From Przewalskia tangutica (taxonomy: Eukaryota; Streptophyta; Magnoliopsida; Solanales; Solanaceae), in NCBI GenBank assembly GCA_029844215.1, contig CM056721.1, forward strand, positions 54,973,815-55,037,814: a stretch of 64,000 bases of DNA, written 5' to 3'. Under the pieces are notes generated by a model. That model searched no databases, was not told where the DNA came from, and worked only from the letters and a program-made list of their open reading frames with translations. A program made the position numbers and the translations under genes. Below are positions 9,533 through 20,706 of the stretch, in pieces. The first letter of the stretch is position 1. The number at the start of each line of letters is the position of its first letter.

Positions 9533-11520
9533 TGTCACGACCGTTCGGGGCGTGGATCGTGCCTTAAGGGCACCCAAGTAGTCATACATCGAGTAACAGC
9601 GGAATATAAAACAAGACAGAAGCGATTTATAAAATAAGACACGCTTTATCTCAAGAAAAGCTTGCCTTTCGGCATAATATAAATAACTCAAGTTTTGCGA
9701 TACATCCCAACCGTATAATAGTACTACTGCACTCTAAGGAAGTAAACAACTATGGCGGGACAGGCCCGCCATACCTGGATGCAAAACTATCTACAATACA
9801 GGAGATCATACCCCAAAAGTAGAGCCTCCGAGAAGATGGAGCTCCCGACACCAACGCAAAGATCCTAAGGATGTGGATCTAGCACACCTTGCCCCCTGCG
9901 GCATGAACGCAGCCCGAAGGAGGTCGATAACAGTACTAAGTATGCGAAATCAGAAATACTTAAATGAAAACATATCATTTAAAACCGGTTTACAAATATG
10001 TGTGAAACAACCGAGAAACCGCACGTAGTGCACATCACAAACAAGAGCAACAATAGGTATCGTAATAGGTCTTGTCTAGGCCGCGAATGATCGAAACAGG
10101 CCACTCGCCCCATCATCATTCTCGCAAGCCTAATCCTGACTCGAGTCCGCATAGGCCACTCACATGGGCGCGTGAGGTATAACCCCGCGAGGGTAGCTAC
10201 TCCTCGGCATCGTGCTGGACTCGCTGTCCGCATGGCCACACAGCCCGCATGAGGCATAACCCCGCATACTAACCTGGAACTCCCGTAGCTCCGCATAGGC
10301 CCCCTGGACCCGCATGAGGTATTCTCGAATCATGGTCCCAGACCGCCTGAGTCTACCCCGCATCGGAGGGCAGCTTAACCCCCGGTATCATCTCAAGAGG
10401 TGAGTGATAGTATACTAACATAACAACTTATCTTTAAACAACATAAGCACAACAAGGATACTCACCTATACAAACGTTACAAGATACTAACACACATAGC
10501 ATCATATCATGTCTATTTATCAAACCATCTTTATTATTCTTTTCACAATACAAGTCTGTTATAAACACATAGGCAAACTTGTTTCTTTTATAAATCTTAA
10601 GTGGTTATACTTACTTCCCATAAAGCTAGTATAACTCTTAAGCTTCATTTAAAACCAATTAGTTCTCTTACGATAATATGATTGAGAGTCTTTTGAAATG
10701 TTTTCATTCTTTATTATTCAGCTTAAGCTGAGGCATTGCCGTAAGTATTATTCAGCTTAAGTCAAAGACATTGCCGTAGTTATTATTCGATTAACACGTA
10801 TGCGTCTACCGTACTATATATATATTGTAAAATATCATGCTTTAGGAAGAATCACATACCTTCTCAGCGAAAACCACCTGCCAAGTTGAATATGTCGCGC
10901 GCAGAGAGTCAGCCTATAATAGTCACAGATATCTATTAAAGACTACTCTGAAGGTCATTCTAAACAGGGTTCATAATTCTACTGTAAGTCGGGCGCACTT
11001 CCCTACCGGTGAGCTATATAAGTTCATCAGAAAACAAATCCTATGTAATCAGATTTGATTATTCTTCTTTAAACCCTTCTAAGTGATTAATACTTCAATT
11101 CTATTACGTGATATACTTCTAAGTATTTATACTTATTCTTATACTACAACAGTATATATATTCTAATTCAAAAGAGGTTAGGATTAGTTACCTCGGTAAG
11201 CCCAATAATATCCTAGAAAAGTCGCTACCGAGCAAGGTTTTGCTCTAAGTTGTATGCTCAGAACCTAGAAGTTCTTCACAACTTCTACTAAGTACTAAGG
11301 TATTTGGGCTAGGGTATTTTGGGCATTATAACGATACAAGAAGGTAACTTTTCTACCAAGGGAGGGGGGGTAGATTTCGGCTAGGCTAGGGGGGTAGGCT
11401 CTCGGCCATACAACACAAGGGGAGGGAAGAGGTGTTTGGACGAAAAGCTTAAGGGAGAGGAGAGGATTTTAGACTTGGAAGATAACTTTGTGGATGAATA
11501 ACTCTTCATCTCTAAGGGGG

Positions 11521-11528
11521 TATTTATA
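11521..11528 (-). promoter_or_regulatory. TATA box, B 5' LTR
   Basis: TATTTATA on the plus strand, 462 bp from the LTR 5' end, matching 4218-4225 in the partner LTR. This copy would drive the B genomic RNA. Confidence 0.7.
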
Positions 11529-11618
11529 GCTCAAGCCTTGGCCAACCAATGGCCAAGATGAAGACAAGTGCAAGGCAAGTGTAAGGCCAAGATCAAGCCA
11601 AGTGCACCCTAACTCCTA

Positions 11619-11666
11619 CTCCACAAAACACTCCACAAAACACTCCACAAAACACTCCACAAAACA
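11619..11666. repeat. 12-bp tandem repeat, four copies (B 5' LTR)
   Basis: Same four CTCCACAAAACA units as at 4316-4363. Confidence 0.9.
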
Positions 11667-11753
11667 AGGCCTAAACAAGGACCCAATCGGCCAAGGCCAA
11701 CACCCCTCTTTGGACGCCCAATCGTCCAAAGCCACCCCACTTGCTTCCAATGT

Positions 11754-11775
11754 GAGGGTGACACATGTCACCCTC
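11754..11775. promoter_or_regulatory. Perfect 22-bp palindrome (B 5' LTR)
   Basis: The arms GAGGGTGACAC and its complement meet at an ACATGT centre in place of ACGT, so the G-box core CACGTG has become CACATG/CATGTG while dyad symmetry stays perfect. In the 3' LTR copy (4451-4470) part of the centre is missing. Confidence 0.65.
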
Positions 11776-12290
11776 CCGTTGGTCCAAAATGTTTCGTCTC
11801 TCGGAAAAATCCGCAAAAATAAGAAATGGCATAGCCGGAATTTACTCTACGAAAGCTGTGGAAACGTTTCGTCGGAAAACGATTCTTTTAGTGAGTTGTG
11901 TACAAAATAAAACGTCCAAGGCTTATCTTTAAGGCAAGACTTTCGTACGTATTCCCTTACGTACATACTCTGGAAATACGGGGTATAACAAATACCCCCC
12001 TTTGTGGTGTAGAAATACTCTCAAAAGTATTGTTATAATGCCCAAATTACCTTAGCCGTATACCTTGTAGTATTCTAAGGTTATACCTATACGAAAAGCC
12101 CGGAAATACTATTATACTTTCCGTCAGTCACAAAACCGAAACCCTAGGGAAAATCTCCATAGTTAGTTGGAGTGTTATGTAGAAGTTGGTTAGAACTTCT
12201 AAGGGTGGTTTGGAGCGGGTTGGAGCGCCCGGAGTTGGAGCTAAACCTTGCTCAGGAGCGACATTAAACTCGGATAATTATGGGCTTATC

Positions 12291-12300
12291 GAGGTAATTA
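12291..12300 (+). promoter_or_regulatory. Candidate 5' splice site in LTR leader
   Basis: GAG/GTAATTA fits a plant 5' splice site and is kept at the same place in A, G, H and J (GAG/GTAA) and in the divergent LTR I (GAG/GTATAA). It lies a few hundred bases after the TATA box (B removed). Splicing itself is an inference. Confidence 0.3.
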
Positions 12301-12837
12301 TCTTGTCCCCCTATTGTAATTGGATATTACATGTTGTAGGAATATATAGTTGAAGTATACTATGTATATAATCAACATAGCTTGTGTGATGTCTTTGGAC
12401 TTAAGCTCAAGAATCGAATCGTTTTACATAGGGTGTATTCAGATGAGCTTGTGTAGCTTTTCTGTGGATTAGAATTGTACCAGTACGGGTTTGATTTGTA
12501 ACCCCCCCCTGTTTGGCTTGGTAGCCGGCCTCGATAAAGGAGGAGATTTACGTTGCGGGGAGAGTCTTCGAATTTTTCGGTAGAATGTTCTACGATGAGG
12601 TCTAAATGTTAATAAGCGCCTTGTGGCCTTATAGGTTGAAGTACTACGTGTGGCGCGATCTACTTGGCTTAAGGAGTAGCCGACGGTTGGAAGTACTTGG
12701 AGCGTTTTGCTATTAGTCGATACTCGTCGCGAGGTATGTGAACCTCTCCCTATCTCTTCTAGCATGATATGTGTGAACTATGTAGTACGGTAGACGTACA
12801 TGTGTTAAATGTATTTGATTGGTTTGAAACATAAAGT

Positions 12838-12870
12838 GTTATAACGACTTTATGGGAAGTTGGTTATAAC
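12838..12870. repeat. Dyad module GTTATAAC-CTTTATGGGAAGTT-GTTATAAC
   Basis: Two self-complementary GTTATAAC boxes flank a gACTTTATGGGAAGTTg core. A second, slightly different copy lies at 13032-13064. Versions occur in all LTRs, including the divergent I (50637-50665) and D (25456-25488). Function unknown. Confidence 0.5.
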
Positions 12871-13769
12871 AGCTTTATGTAGGTCCGAAAATACTTTGTG
12901 GTTTTTAAAAGGTAAATGATTTGTTTATAAATTTATTGATGTGTGATAATAAAGAACTTGAAGTATTTAAAAAGATTTCTAAATAGTTTTGAAAGAAGAG
13001 TGATACTTGGTTTCTTTTGAAAACTTAAGAGTTATACTAGCTTTATGAGAAGTTAGGTATAACGGCTTAAGAATGTTTTACTGATTTTGGAAATCAGGAT
13101 GTGTATCGACAAACCACTGCAGCGTTAATAAAAGGAAATGTTTTGAATAATTAAGTATTATTAAAACCAGTAGAAACTTCCATCCGCATGAAGCTAAGAT
13201 GAGACAAAATGATATTTCCTAGATCATGTCATTGTAATAAGATTGTTATAAACAAGAATATCCTACTCACATAAGACTTATGTTTCTCAGTTGTTTAAAA
13301 GAGAATTATATTCTTAAATGAATAAGGCTATGAACCACTAAACCTTTCTAAAATAAGAAACGTGAACATTTGAAATTAGGCAAACTTGGACGCTTGGAAA
13401 ATAATGTTGTTACTTGATTTTACAAAGGTAAGAGTTTTGGTTTTCTTAAAAGGATCACTCTATTTTATACTACTGTATTGTGTGACTTATGTGAAAAGCA
13501 GATCTTTTAAAGATTTAATGTGTGAAGTACTTTGGGGTTAGATACCCGAACTTGTTAGTAGAAAGCACCTTGTGTGAATAACTTGATTGTATTGGTTTGT
13601 GATAGCCTTGTAATACTTTCTTGTTGATTTGAGAAGTAAACATGTTAGGATGCTACGTGTGTTAGTATCTTGTGATGTTAGTGTAAAGGGGTTTTCCCCT
13701 CGACTACGCTTAAAGTTGTTTGACTATCAGCCGTTATGTTGGTATTGTACCACTCACCTTGACTTGTGT

Positions 13770-14060
13770 CCGAGGTTGCGCCTCCGACGGGGTAGACTCA
13801 GCGGTCCAGGACCATGATTCGAGAATACCTCATGCGGGTCCGGGATCCATGCGAACTACGGAGTTCCGTGTTAGTGTGCGGCCCTTGTGGTCACGCGGTC
13901 GCGGCTACGCGGATCGCGAGTCCAGGCGATGCCGGAGTAGCTACCCTCGATGCGGGGTTATACCTCACGCGGGCCTATGAGGTTGGCCTATGCGGAGTCG
14001 CGGAGAGTTCGAGGCTAGACGCGCACATTTGATCTGCGCGCGAGTGACCGGCTTTTATCA
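13770..14060 (+). repeat. GC-rich ATGCGG array, A 5' LTR
   Basis: Degenerate array like the one in E, with words such as cctcatgcgggtc and gcctatgcgg. The matching array in the A 3' LTR (about 19640-19920) differs in many small indels although the rest of the LTRs agree well. Confidence 0.6.
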
Positions 14061-14817
14061 TGTGACGGATCAGACAGATATCATGACACGCTTTATGACC
14101 ATGTTGGTGCGTGGGTGTTAGTAGTCGGCTATGCCTTCGTACTTACCTGTCTCGTTTCATTAGGACACGTGGGACCGTGTTCATGTGTATTCCTTGGTGC
14201 TTGTATATCATAAAGCTGGCGGTGAGGAAGGTATTCCACGCACGATTGATGTTGAGGCGTGAGTCCCGACTTGACATGATCGCTATTTATGGTGAATCAG
14301 TAGTTTGGTTATCATACATGTCTCCGCTTTGTATAGACTACTATGATTTCATTTACGTGATTTATTTTGATTTCACATACTTGGTACTGTTGTCGACCTC
14401 GCCCGGGCTGCGTTCATGCCGCGGTAAAGGTACACCATCATTGATCCTCGCCTTAGGGTCACAGTTCGGCGTTTGGGAAAGCTCCGTTTCTCCGAGGCTT
14501 ATCGATGGTATAGTCCTGTTGTTGTAGGTGTTTACATTCGTGGTATGGCGGGGCCCGTCCCGCCATTCTTGTCGTATCATTCTTTAAGGTGCAGTAATCT
14601 TGTTGTGGGCAGGGTTGTAAAAAGGATTAAACTGTTCATGATTGGAAAAAGTTGTTATTTATATATATGCCGAAAGGCAAGTTTTTTTCTCAGATTATTG
14701 TTTCATATTTCATAATATGTCTTGTATTGTTTTATGTTCCGCTGATTACTCTGATGTTGTATCACTAGGGTGCCCGGGGTAAGGCACCAGTCACGGGCCC
14801 GGAATCGGGTCGTGACA

Positions 14818-15024
14818 AAAGTGGTATCAGAGCAGTTAATCCTCGGAAAGTGTCTACAGACCGTATCCAGTAGAGTCTTGATTATCGGTGTGTTGTGCAC
14901 CACACCAATAATCAGGAGGCTATAGGATAATTAGGATTGGTTTCTATTCTTCTCACTCTGAGATCGTGCCTTAGAGCTGTGTTGAAAGTTGGACCCTCTA
15001 AACGTATTTCTTTCCCTTACCGAT
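14818..15024 (+). promoter_or_regulatory. A leader: iMet primer binding site and hairpin with GTGCAC loop
   Basis: The PBS TGGTATCAGAGC (14822-14833) complements the 3' end of initiator methionine tRNA. The hairpin 14880-14913 has arms GATTATCGGTGTG and CACACCAATAATC (12 of 13 paired) and the loop TTGTGCAC, whose last six bases are self-complementary. The gag ATG follows at 15025. Confidence 0.8.
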
Positions 15025-15470
15025 ATGCCTCCGCGTGGGGCAACCCGGCGAGAGGCAAGGCGAGGAGCCGCGAGTAGAGTTCGTGAGGGTTACGTGGGCA
15101 CAGCCCAATTATCACCTTGGATGGTGCTTCATTCGGGGATTCTGCGACGCCACTAGCCCCGTAAAGTTTAGCACGGCGCGGCGGTTCCTGCGTGGCCATG
15201 ATATTTGAACCTTCAGTTCCACGACCAGGAACAGAGAATATGGACTGCAAAGAGGCGACCCTGTTACTAGCTATGGATTTGGCTACCAGAGAGTATACCG
15301 ATGTATCGCGAGTCTTGATGACTACCTAAGAGAGGGTTGTGCAAGAGTAATTCTTCAGTTGGGCTTGAGCATGGCCTGTGTACGGGCTTATACACAGCAG
15401 GCCGAAAAACGTAGAGATCGACGGGTTAACCAAGGGCGAGAAGAGGGCGGAGCGTGAGTCCCGGTAACTT
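15025..15470 (+). pseudogene. A gag remnant with internal deletion
   Basis: ATG at 15025 gives MPPRGATRREARRGAASRV, clearly the gag start seen in B and J. After about 200 bp the sequence jumps to the end of the capsid region (SLDDYLREGCARVILQLGLS and AYTQQAEKRRDRRVNQ in another frame), so the capsid core is missing. G has the same junction (34075-34510). It cannot encode a working gag; the remnant may be kept because the RNA region carries packaging signals, which is inference. Confidence 0.75.
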
Positions 15471-16227
15471 TCAAGGTGAGTATACCTTAAGTGCTATGTT
15501 CTGATAGCAGTGTGTTAGTTGTGATTAGAAATCATGGTGGGTTAACCGAGTAAGATTTTGGGGGATAGAGAAGGTGTGAGCCTTAGAGTGTTATACGTCT
15601 GCACCTTAGAGGTAAGGCCATCTCGAGTAAAGGTGTAGTGTTATGTTTGATCCTTATCGGAGTGCATAGTGCACGTGAGCTATGTTTGGGATAGGTCCCT
15701 AAGTAGTATGAAATGAAAGAAGGTAGTTGAGCTAAGAAGACCGCTAGGTTTTCGTAACATGTTTAGTAAGATTGTTCCTTCGGGGAGATAGTATTTTGCG
15801 CCTTGCCGGGTCGGGTTGAGTTGAGGCCACGTTGGGTCAACCCGCGGCATTTTTCGTGGTGGGGTATGGTTGTGTTGGTCCCGCCTTGTGGTAGGGTCAC
15901 GAGGGTGTTAGGCCCAAGTTTAGTTAACCAGCGTACGAGTTTGTGGATGCGTTCGACCGGTGGTCGGGTCGTGACAGCTCATCGTGTTCTTCGGTCAGGA
16001 CCGTTCACTCGGCAGTATTGATTTATCAGAAAGGTTGTAAGGCTGCACGGGGTGCCTACGTGCACCTTATGGCGCATGATGGAGCCAGTTACGGCTGTTT
16101 TTGTTTCTGGAAGTTTTACCAGGCAGGGTTAAGGACTCTGGTGAGTCTCAGAATCGCATTCGCCCTTGGGCCAGCATGTGGATTTCAGGGGTAGTTGTGA
16201 AGATTGTTGTCTCCTGTGGAGGGAGCG
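15471..16227 (+). other. Noncoding interior block shared by A, D, F and G
   Basis: No credible reading frame. The block around 15800-16020 (gccgggtcgggttgag, ggtcccgccttgtg, gttaaccagcgtacgag) recurs at 35210-35460 in G and, on the minus strand, near 21830-21990 in D and 44400-44600 in F. It is absent from the full-length interiors of B and J. Its origin is unknown. Confidence 0.65.
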
Positions 16228-16620
16228 TTTAAGCTACCATTTCAGTGTTCGGAGGTCGCCTTATGAAGCCTTGTAGGGGCGGAAGTGTAAGTTGTCGGTC
16301 GATTGGTTCGATGTTGGCAAGGTTCAGACAGTTGGTTCAGGCTTGTTCCGGATGTGGATAGGGAAAAGCTCATCTAGAAGAAGTTCTGGCAGCTCAGAGG
16401 AATCGTGCGGATAATCGGCGACGACGCTTAGAGTTCAGGTTGACGGTCGGTCTTCTTGAAAGTACCACCCCGGACAGGGTGTGACGAGTTGTGGAAACAG
16501 AAGGAACTTAGCCCGAGTTACTTTGGGCCTTTTGAGTTCATGTGAAGAATAGGCCAGGTTGCCTATATGTTAGCAATTGCCGTCCGACTTAGGAGGCGAC
16601 GTCCGTCTTTTCGTATTTAT
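16228..16620 (+). pseudogene. A integrase C-terminal remnant
   Basis: Begins agctaccatttcagtg, matching the SYHSSI-type segment of the end of the integrase core in J (about 58516) and continuing through matches to the YEALYGRKC and WFDVGEV segments, then to the C-terminal DNA-binding domain, all in broken frames. The catalytic core upstream is absent. The same remnant is in G (35656-36110) and F (43640-44130). No chromodomain can be recognised after it. Confidence 0.7.
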
Positions 16621-16974
16621 GTTCGAAGTGGCGTATAAAGAGGCCAGAGCCACTACCACGGAATGCACCGAACCGTGGCTCGCCGTATGGCACGTCCCGA
16701 GAAGATGGCCGTGAGGGCATGCCTCAGGGATCGCAAGCAGCCCGGTACCATTTGTTGGGTCGTCGGAGCTAGGCTCGCGGCAAAGTGACAAAAGTGTATT
16801 TGTGGTGATGTTAGAGGTGTTTCCTCGTAGACTTGGATATAAGTATGTTGCGCAGGTATTTCTGTGGCCAGGTATGGCAGGATTGTTTCGTAAGTATAGT
16901 AGTGAAGACTATCATCGCGCACGCTTGTTTTGAGACTTAGAAGGAACATTCGGACGAATGTTTCTAAGGAAGAA
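16621..16974 (+). promoter_or_regulatory. A 3' interior tail, hairpin and polypurine tract
   Basis: The 3' tail is shared with D, F and G. The inverted repeat AACATTCG-GA-CGAATGTT lies at 16945-16962, followed by a shortened purine tract (aaggaagaa) directly before the 3' LTR. Compared with G, a GGGG run is missing from the tract. Confidence 0.75.
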
Positions 16975-17294
16975 TGTTATACCCGTAGTTCGTGGTATGT
17001 ATGCGAGGACGTACGTACGAGAATACGACAGAAAGATTGGAAAGGAAGAAAGAGGTGATTTTTCCACGGAAAAGTTTCCGGTTTTTGTGAAGGAAAAAGG
17101 TTCGTTAATGGGAATTGGATTCCCAGATTTGGTATTCGGACTTCCTGGAATATTAGAGAATTATGGAATTTTATTTTCGGAAATGGTCACGTGGGGCCCA
17201 CTGGAGAAATTCTGCTTTGTGGGGCCCACTTTGTTTTCGAGTTTTTGGCCTTTGTGGATATTTTCGTAAGATGTTTTATTTTGGGCCATTAGGA

Positions 17295-17312
17295 GGGTGA
17301 CACGTGTCACCC
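17295..17312. promoter_or_regulatory. Perfect G-box palindrome (A 3' LTR)
   Basis: GGGTGACACGTGTCACCC, identical to 1693-1710. Confidence 0.7.
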
Positions 17313-17670
17313 CCGCCTAGGTGGCTTGGCCGAATGGCATTTGTGCACAACACCCGGTTAGAGTCGTTTTTCGACGAAACGTTTTACATAACTTGCGAGG
17401 GGAAAATTCCGGCTATGTCTTTTCTTATTTTTGCGGATTTTTCCGAGAGACGGAACATTTTGGACCAACGAGAGGCGGCACTTGGCACCTCTCATTGGTG
17501 GGCAAGGTGGCGCACTTGGGCGACTTTGGGGTGTCAGTGGTAGATATTTTTGTGTAGATATTTGTGAGGGTTTTAAGGAGTAGGGTCTAGGGGGCACTTG
17601 GGTGAATTTTGGCCTTACACTTGCTATACACTTGGCTAGATCTTGGCCATTGGTTGGCCTTGGCTTGTGC

Positions 17671-17678
17671 TATAAATA
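17671..17678 (+). promoter_or_regulatory. TATA box, A 3' LTR
   Basis: TATAAATA after a GCCATTGGTTGG motif, as in the 5' LTR. Confidence 0.7.
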
Positions 17679-20557
17679 CCCCTCTCCTTTGATGAACTTC
17701 TTCATCCTAAATATTTCCTAAGTGTTAGAATCCTCCCCTCCCTTCCTTATGGTTCTCGTCCCTCCCCCTTGTGGAGAGCACCCCTCTAGGGGTGCTAGCC
17801 GAGAGTGTACCCCCCCCTAGCCTAGTTGTTTTCGTATAATACACCCCCTTTGTGGTGTAGAAATACTCTCAAAAGTATTGTTATAATGCCCAAATTACCT
17901 TAGTCGTATACCTTGTAGTATTCTAAGGTTATACCTATACGAAAAGCCCGGAAATACTATTATACTTTCCGTCAGTCACAAAACCGAAACCCTAGGGAAA
18001 ATCTCCATAGTTAGTTGGAGTGTTATGTAGAAGTTGGTTAGAACTTCTAAGGGTGGTTTGGAGCGGGTTGGAGCGCCCGGAGTTGGAGCTAAACCTTGCT
18101 CAGGAGCGACATTAAACTCGGATAATTATGGGCTTATCGAGGTAATTATCTTGTCCCCCTATTGTAATTGGATATTACATGTTGTAGGAATATATAGTTG
18201 AAGTATACTATGTATATAATCGAACATAGGTTGTGTAATGTATTTGGACTTAAGCTCAAGAATCGAATCAACTGTTTTACATAGACTATATTCTGATGAG
18301 GCTTGTGTAGCTTTTCTGTGGAGTAGAATTGTACCCGTTCGGGTTAGATGTGTAACCCCCCCCTGGTTGGCTTGGTAGCCGGCCTCGATAAAGGAGGAGA
18401 TTTACGCTGTTGCGGGGGGGGGAGGTGCTGCCGAATTTTCGGTAGAATGTTCTGCGATGAGGTCTAAATGTTAATAAGCGCCTTGTGGCCTTATAGGTTG
18501 AAGTACTACGTGTGGCGCGATCTACTTGGCTTAAGGAGTAGCCGACGGTTGGAAGTACTTGGAGCGTTTTGCTATTAGTCGATACTCGTCGCGAGGTATG
18601 TGAACCTCTCCCTATCTCTTCTAGCATGATATGTGTGAACTATGTAGTACGGTAGACGTACATGTGTTAAATGTATTTGATTGGTTTGAAACATAAAGTG
18701 TTATAACGGCTTTATGGGAAGTTGGTTATAACAGCTTTATGTAGGTCCGAAAATACTTTGTGGTTTTTAAAAGGTAAATGATTTGTTTATAACTGGCTTG
18801 ATGTGTGATAATAAAGAACTTGAAGTATTTCAAAAGATTTCTAAATCGTTTTGAAAGAAGAGTGATACTTGGTTTCTTTTGAAAACTTAAGAGTTATACT
18901 AGCTTTATGGGAAGTTAGGTATAACGGCTTAAGAATGTTTTACTGATTTTGGAAATCAGGATGTGTATCGACAAACCACTGCAGCGTTAATAAAAGGAAA
19001 TGTTTTGAATAATTAAGTATTATTAAAACCAGTAGAAACTTCCATCTGCATAGAAGCTAAGATGAGACAAAATGATATTTCCTAGATCATGGCTACTGTA
19101 ATAAGATTGTTATAAACAAGAATATCCTACTCACATAAGACTTATGTTTCTCAGATTGTTTAAAAGAGAATTATATTCTTAAATGAATAAGGCTATGAAC
19201 CACGAAACCTTTCTAAAATAAGAAACGTGAACATTTGAAATTAGGCAAACTTGGACGTTTGGAAAATAATGTTGTTACTTGATTTTACAAAGGTAGTTGT
19301 TTTGGTTTTCTTAAAAGGACAGTCACTCTATTTTATACTACGGGTATTGTGTGACTTATGTGAAAGAAACAGATCTTTTAAAGATTTAATGTGTGAAGTA
19401 CTTTGGGGTTAGATACCCGAACTTGTTAGTAGAAAGCACCTTGTGTGAATAACTTGATTGTATTGGTTTGTGATAGCCTTGTAATACTTTCTTGTTGATT
19501 TGAGAAGTAAACATGTTAGGATGCTACGTGTGTTAGTATCTTGTGATGTTAGTGTAAAGGGGTTTTCCCCTCGACTGCGCTTAAAGTTGTTTGACTATCA
19601 GCCGTTATGTTGGTATTGTACCACTCACCTTGACTTGTGTCCGGAGGTTGTCGCCCTCCGTCACGGGGTAGACTCAGCGATGCAGGACCATGATTCGAGA
19701 ATACCTCATGCGGGTCGGGGATCCATGCGGAACTACGGAGTTCCGTGTTAGTGTCGCGGCCGCGTGGTCACGCGGTCCTTGTGGCTACGCGGATCGCGAG
19801 TCGGGGCGATGCGGGAGTAGCTACCCTCGACGCGGGTTATACCTCATGCGGGCCTATGAGGTTGGCCTATGCGGAGTGCGGAGTTCGAGGCTAGACGCGC
19901 ACATTTGATCTGCGGGCGAGTGACGGCTTTTATCATGTGACTGCAGACAGATATCATGACACGCTTTATGACCTTGTTGGTACCGTAGGTGTTAGTAGTC
20001 GGCTATGCCTTCGTACTTACCTGTCTCGTTTCATTAGGACACAGTGGGACACGTGTTCATGTGTATTCCTTGGTGCTTGTATATCATAAAGCTGGCGGTG
20101 AGTAAGGTATTCCACGGGCACGATTGATGTTGAGGGCGTGAGTCCCTGACTTGACATGACTGCTTCTTTATGGTGAACTGGAGTTTGGTTATCATACTTG
20201 TCTCCTCCTTTGTATAGACTACTATGATTTCATTTACAGATTTATTTTGATTTCACATACTTGGTACTGTTGTCGACCTCGCCCGGGGCTGCGTTCATGC
20301 CGCAGGTAAAGGTACACCAGTCATTGATCCTCTCTCTTAGGGTCACAGTTCAGCGTTTGGGAAAGCTCCGTTTCTCCGGAGGCTTATCAGTGGTATAGTC
20401 CCCTGTTGTTGTAGGTGTTTACATTCAGGGGTATGGCGGGGCCCTGTCCCGCCATTGTTGTCGTATCATTCTTTAGAGGTCTGTAGTACTGTTGTGGGCA
20501 GGGTTGTAAAAAAGGATTAAACTGTTCATGATTGGAAAAAGTTGTTATTTATATATA

Positions 20558-20569
20558 TGCCGAAAGGCA
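20558..20569 (+). other. GAAA-tetraloop hairpin in LTR
   Basis: TGCC-GAAA-GGCA is a 4-bp stem closed by a GNRA loop, following a TATATATA run. The same hairpin is in A 5' LTR, E, B and J. G has TACC-GAA-GGTA at 39762-39772, with both arms changed together. Confidence 0.5.
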
Positions 20570-20658
20570 AGTTTTTTTCTCAGATTATTGTTTCATATTT
20601 CATAATATGTCTTGTATTGTTTTATGTTCCGCTGATTACTCTGATGTTGTATCACTAG

Positions 20659-20706
20659 GGTGCCCGGGGTAAGGCACCAGTCACGGGCCCGGAATCGGGT
20701 CGTGAC
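20659..20706 (+). other. Double hairpin at the 3' end of the LTR
   Basis: Two inverted repeats follow one another: GGTGCC (20659-20664) with GGCACC (20673-20678), and GTCACG (20680-20685) with CGTGAC (20701-20706), the second enclosing CCCG/CGGG. They end one base before the LTR terminus, just upstream of the PBS in the RNA. The pair is kept in all LTR types here. Confidence 0.6.

Larger units (their letters stand above)
2232..11990 (-). mobile_element. Element B: full-length chromovirus-type gypsy element inside A's LTR
   Basis: Minus-strand LTR element with 3' LTR 2232-4680, PPT 4681-4693, interior 4681-9532 and 5' LTR 9533-11990. LTRs are 2.45 kb. It interrupts A's 5' LTR in its leader (ttcgtat-aatac context, compare intact 17831-17850). 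The duplication is blurred (atatc left, aatac right), probably by sequence errors. The interior has remnants, in order on the minus strand, of gag, protease, RT, RNase H, integrase and chromodomain, matching J in length and order. All frames are broken. Confidence 0.9.
9533..11990 (-). repeat. B 5' LTR
   Basis: Pairs with 2232-4680 across its whole length (2458 against 2449 bp). Bounded by TGTCACGACC at 9533 and TACGGGGTATAACA at 11990. The GC-rich array is at about 10080-10390. Differences from the partner are mostly small indels in GC-rich or homopolymer stretches. Confidence 0.9.
11991..14817 (+). repeat. A 5' LTR, second part
   Basis: Continues the LTR broken at 2231 and matches 17835-20707. 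It ends GGGTCGTGACA at 14817, directly before the PBS. It holds a conserved GAG/GTAATTA sequence, two dyad modules around CTTTATGGGAAGTT, the GC-rich array, a GAAA tetraloop hairpin and the terminal double hairpin. Confidence 0.9.

Noticed and set aside
13720..13980. Open frames in the GC-rich arrays (also 53436-53711, 19690-19908, 38904-39116)
   Set aside because: They arise from repeated ATGCGG words, change frame between LTR copies of one element and have no domain.
16958..17269. 103-codon plus-strand frame at the start of the A 3' LTR (also 1393-1698)
   Set aside because: It is open in the U3 of A-type LTRs only and breaks or shifts in D, F and H. It overlaps promoter motifs and has no domain.
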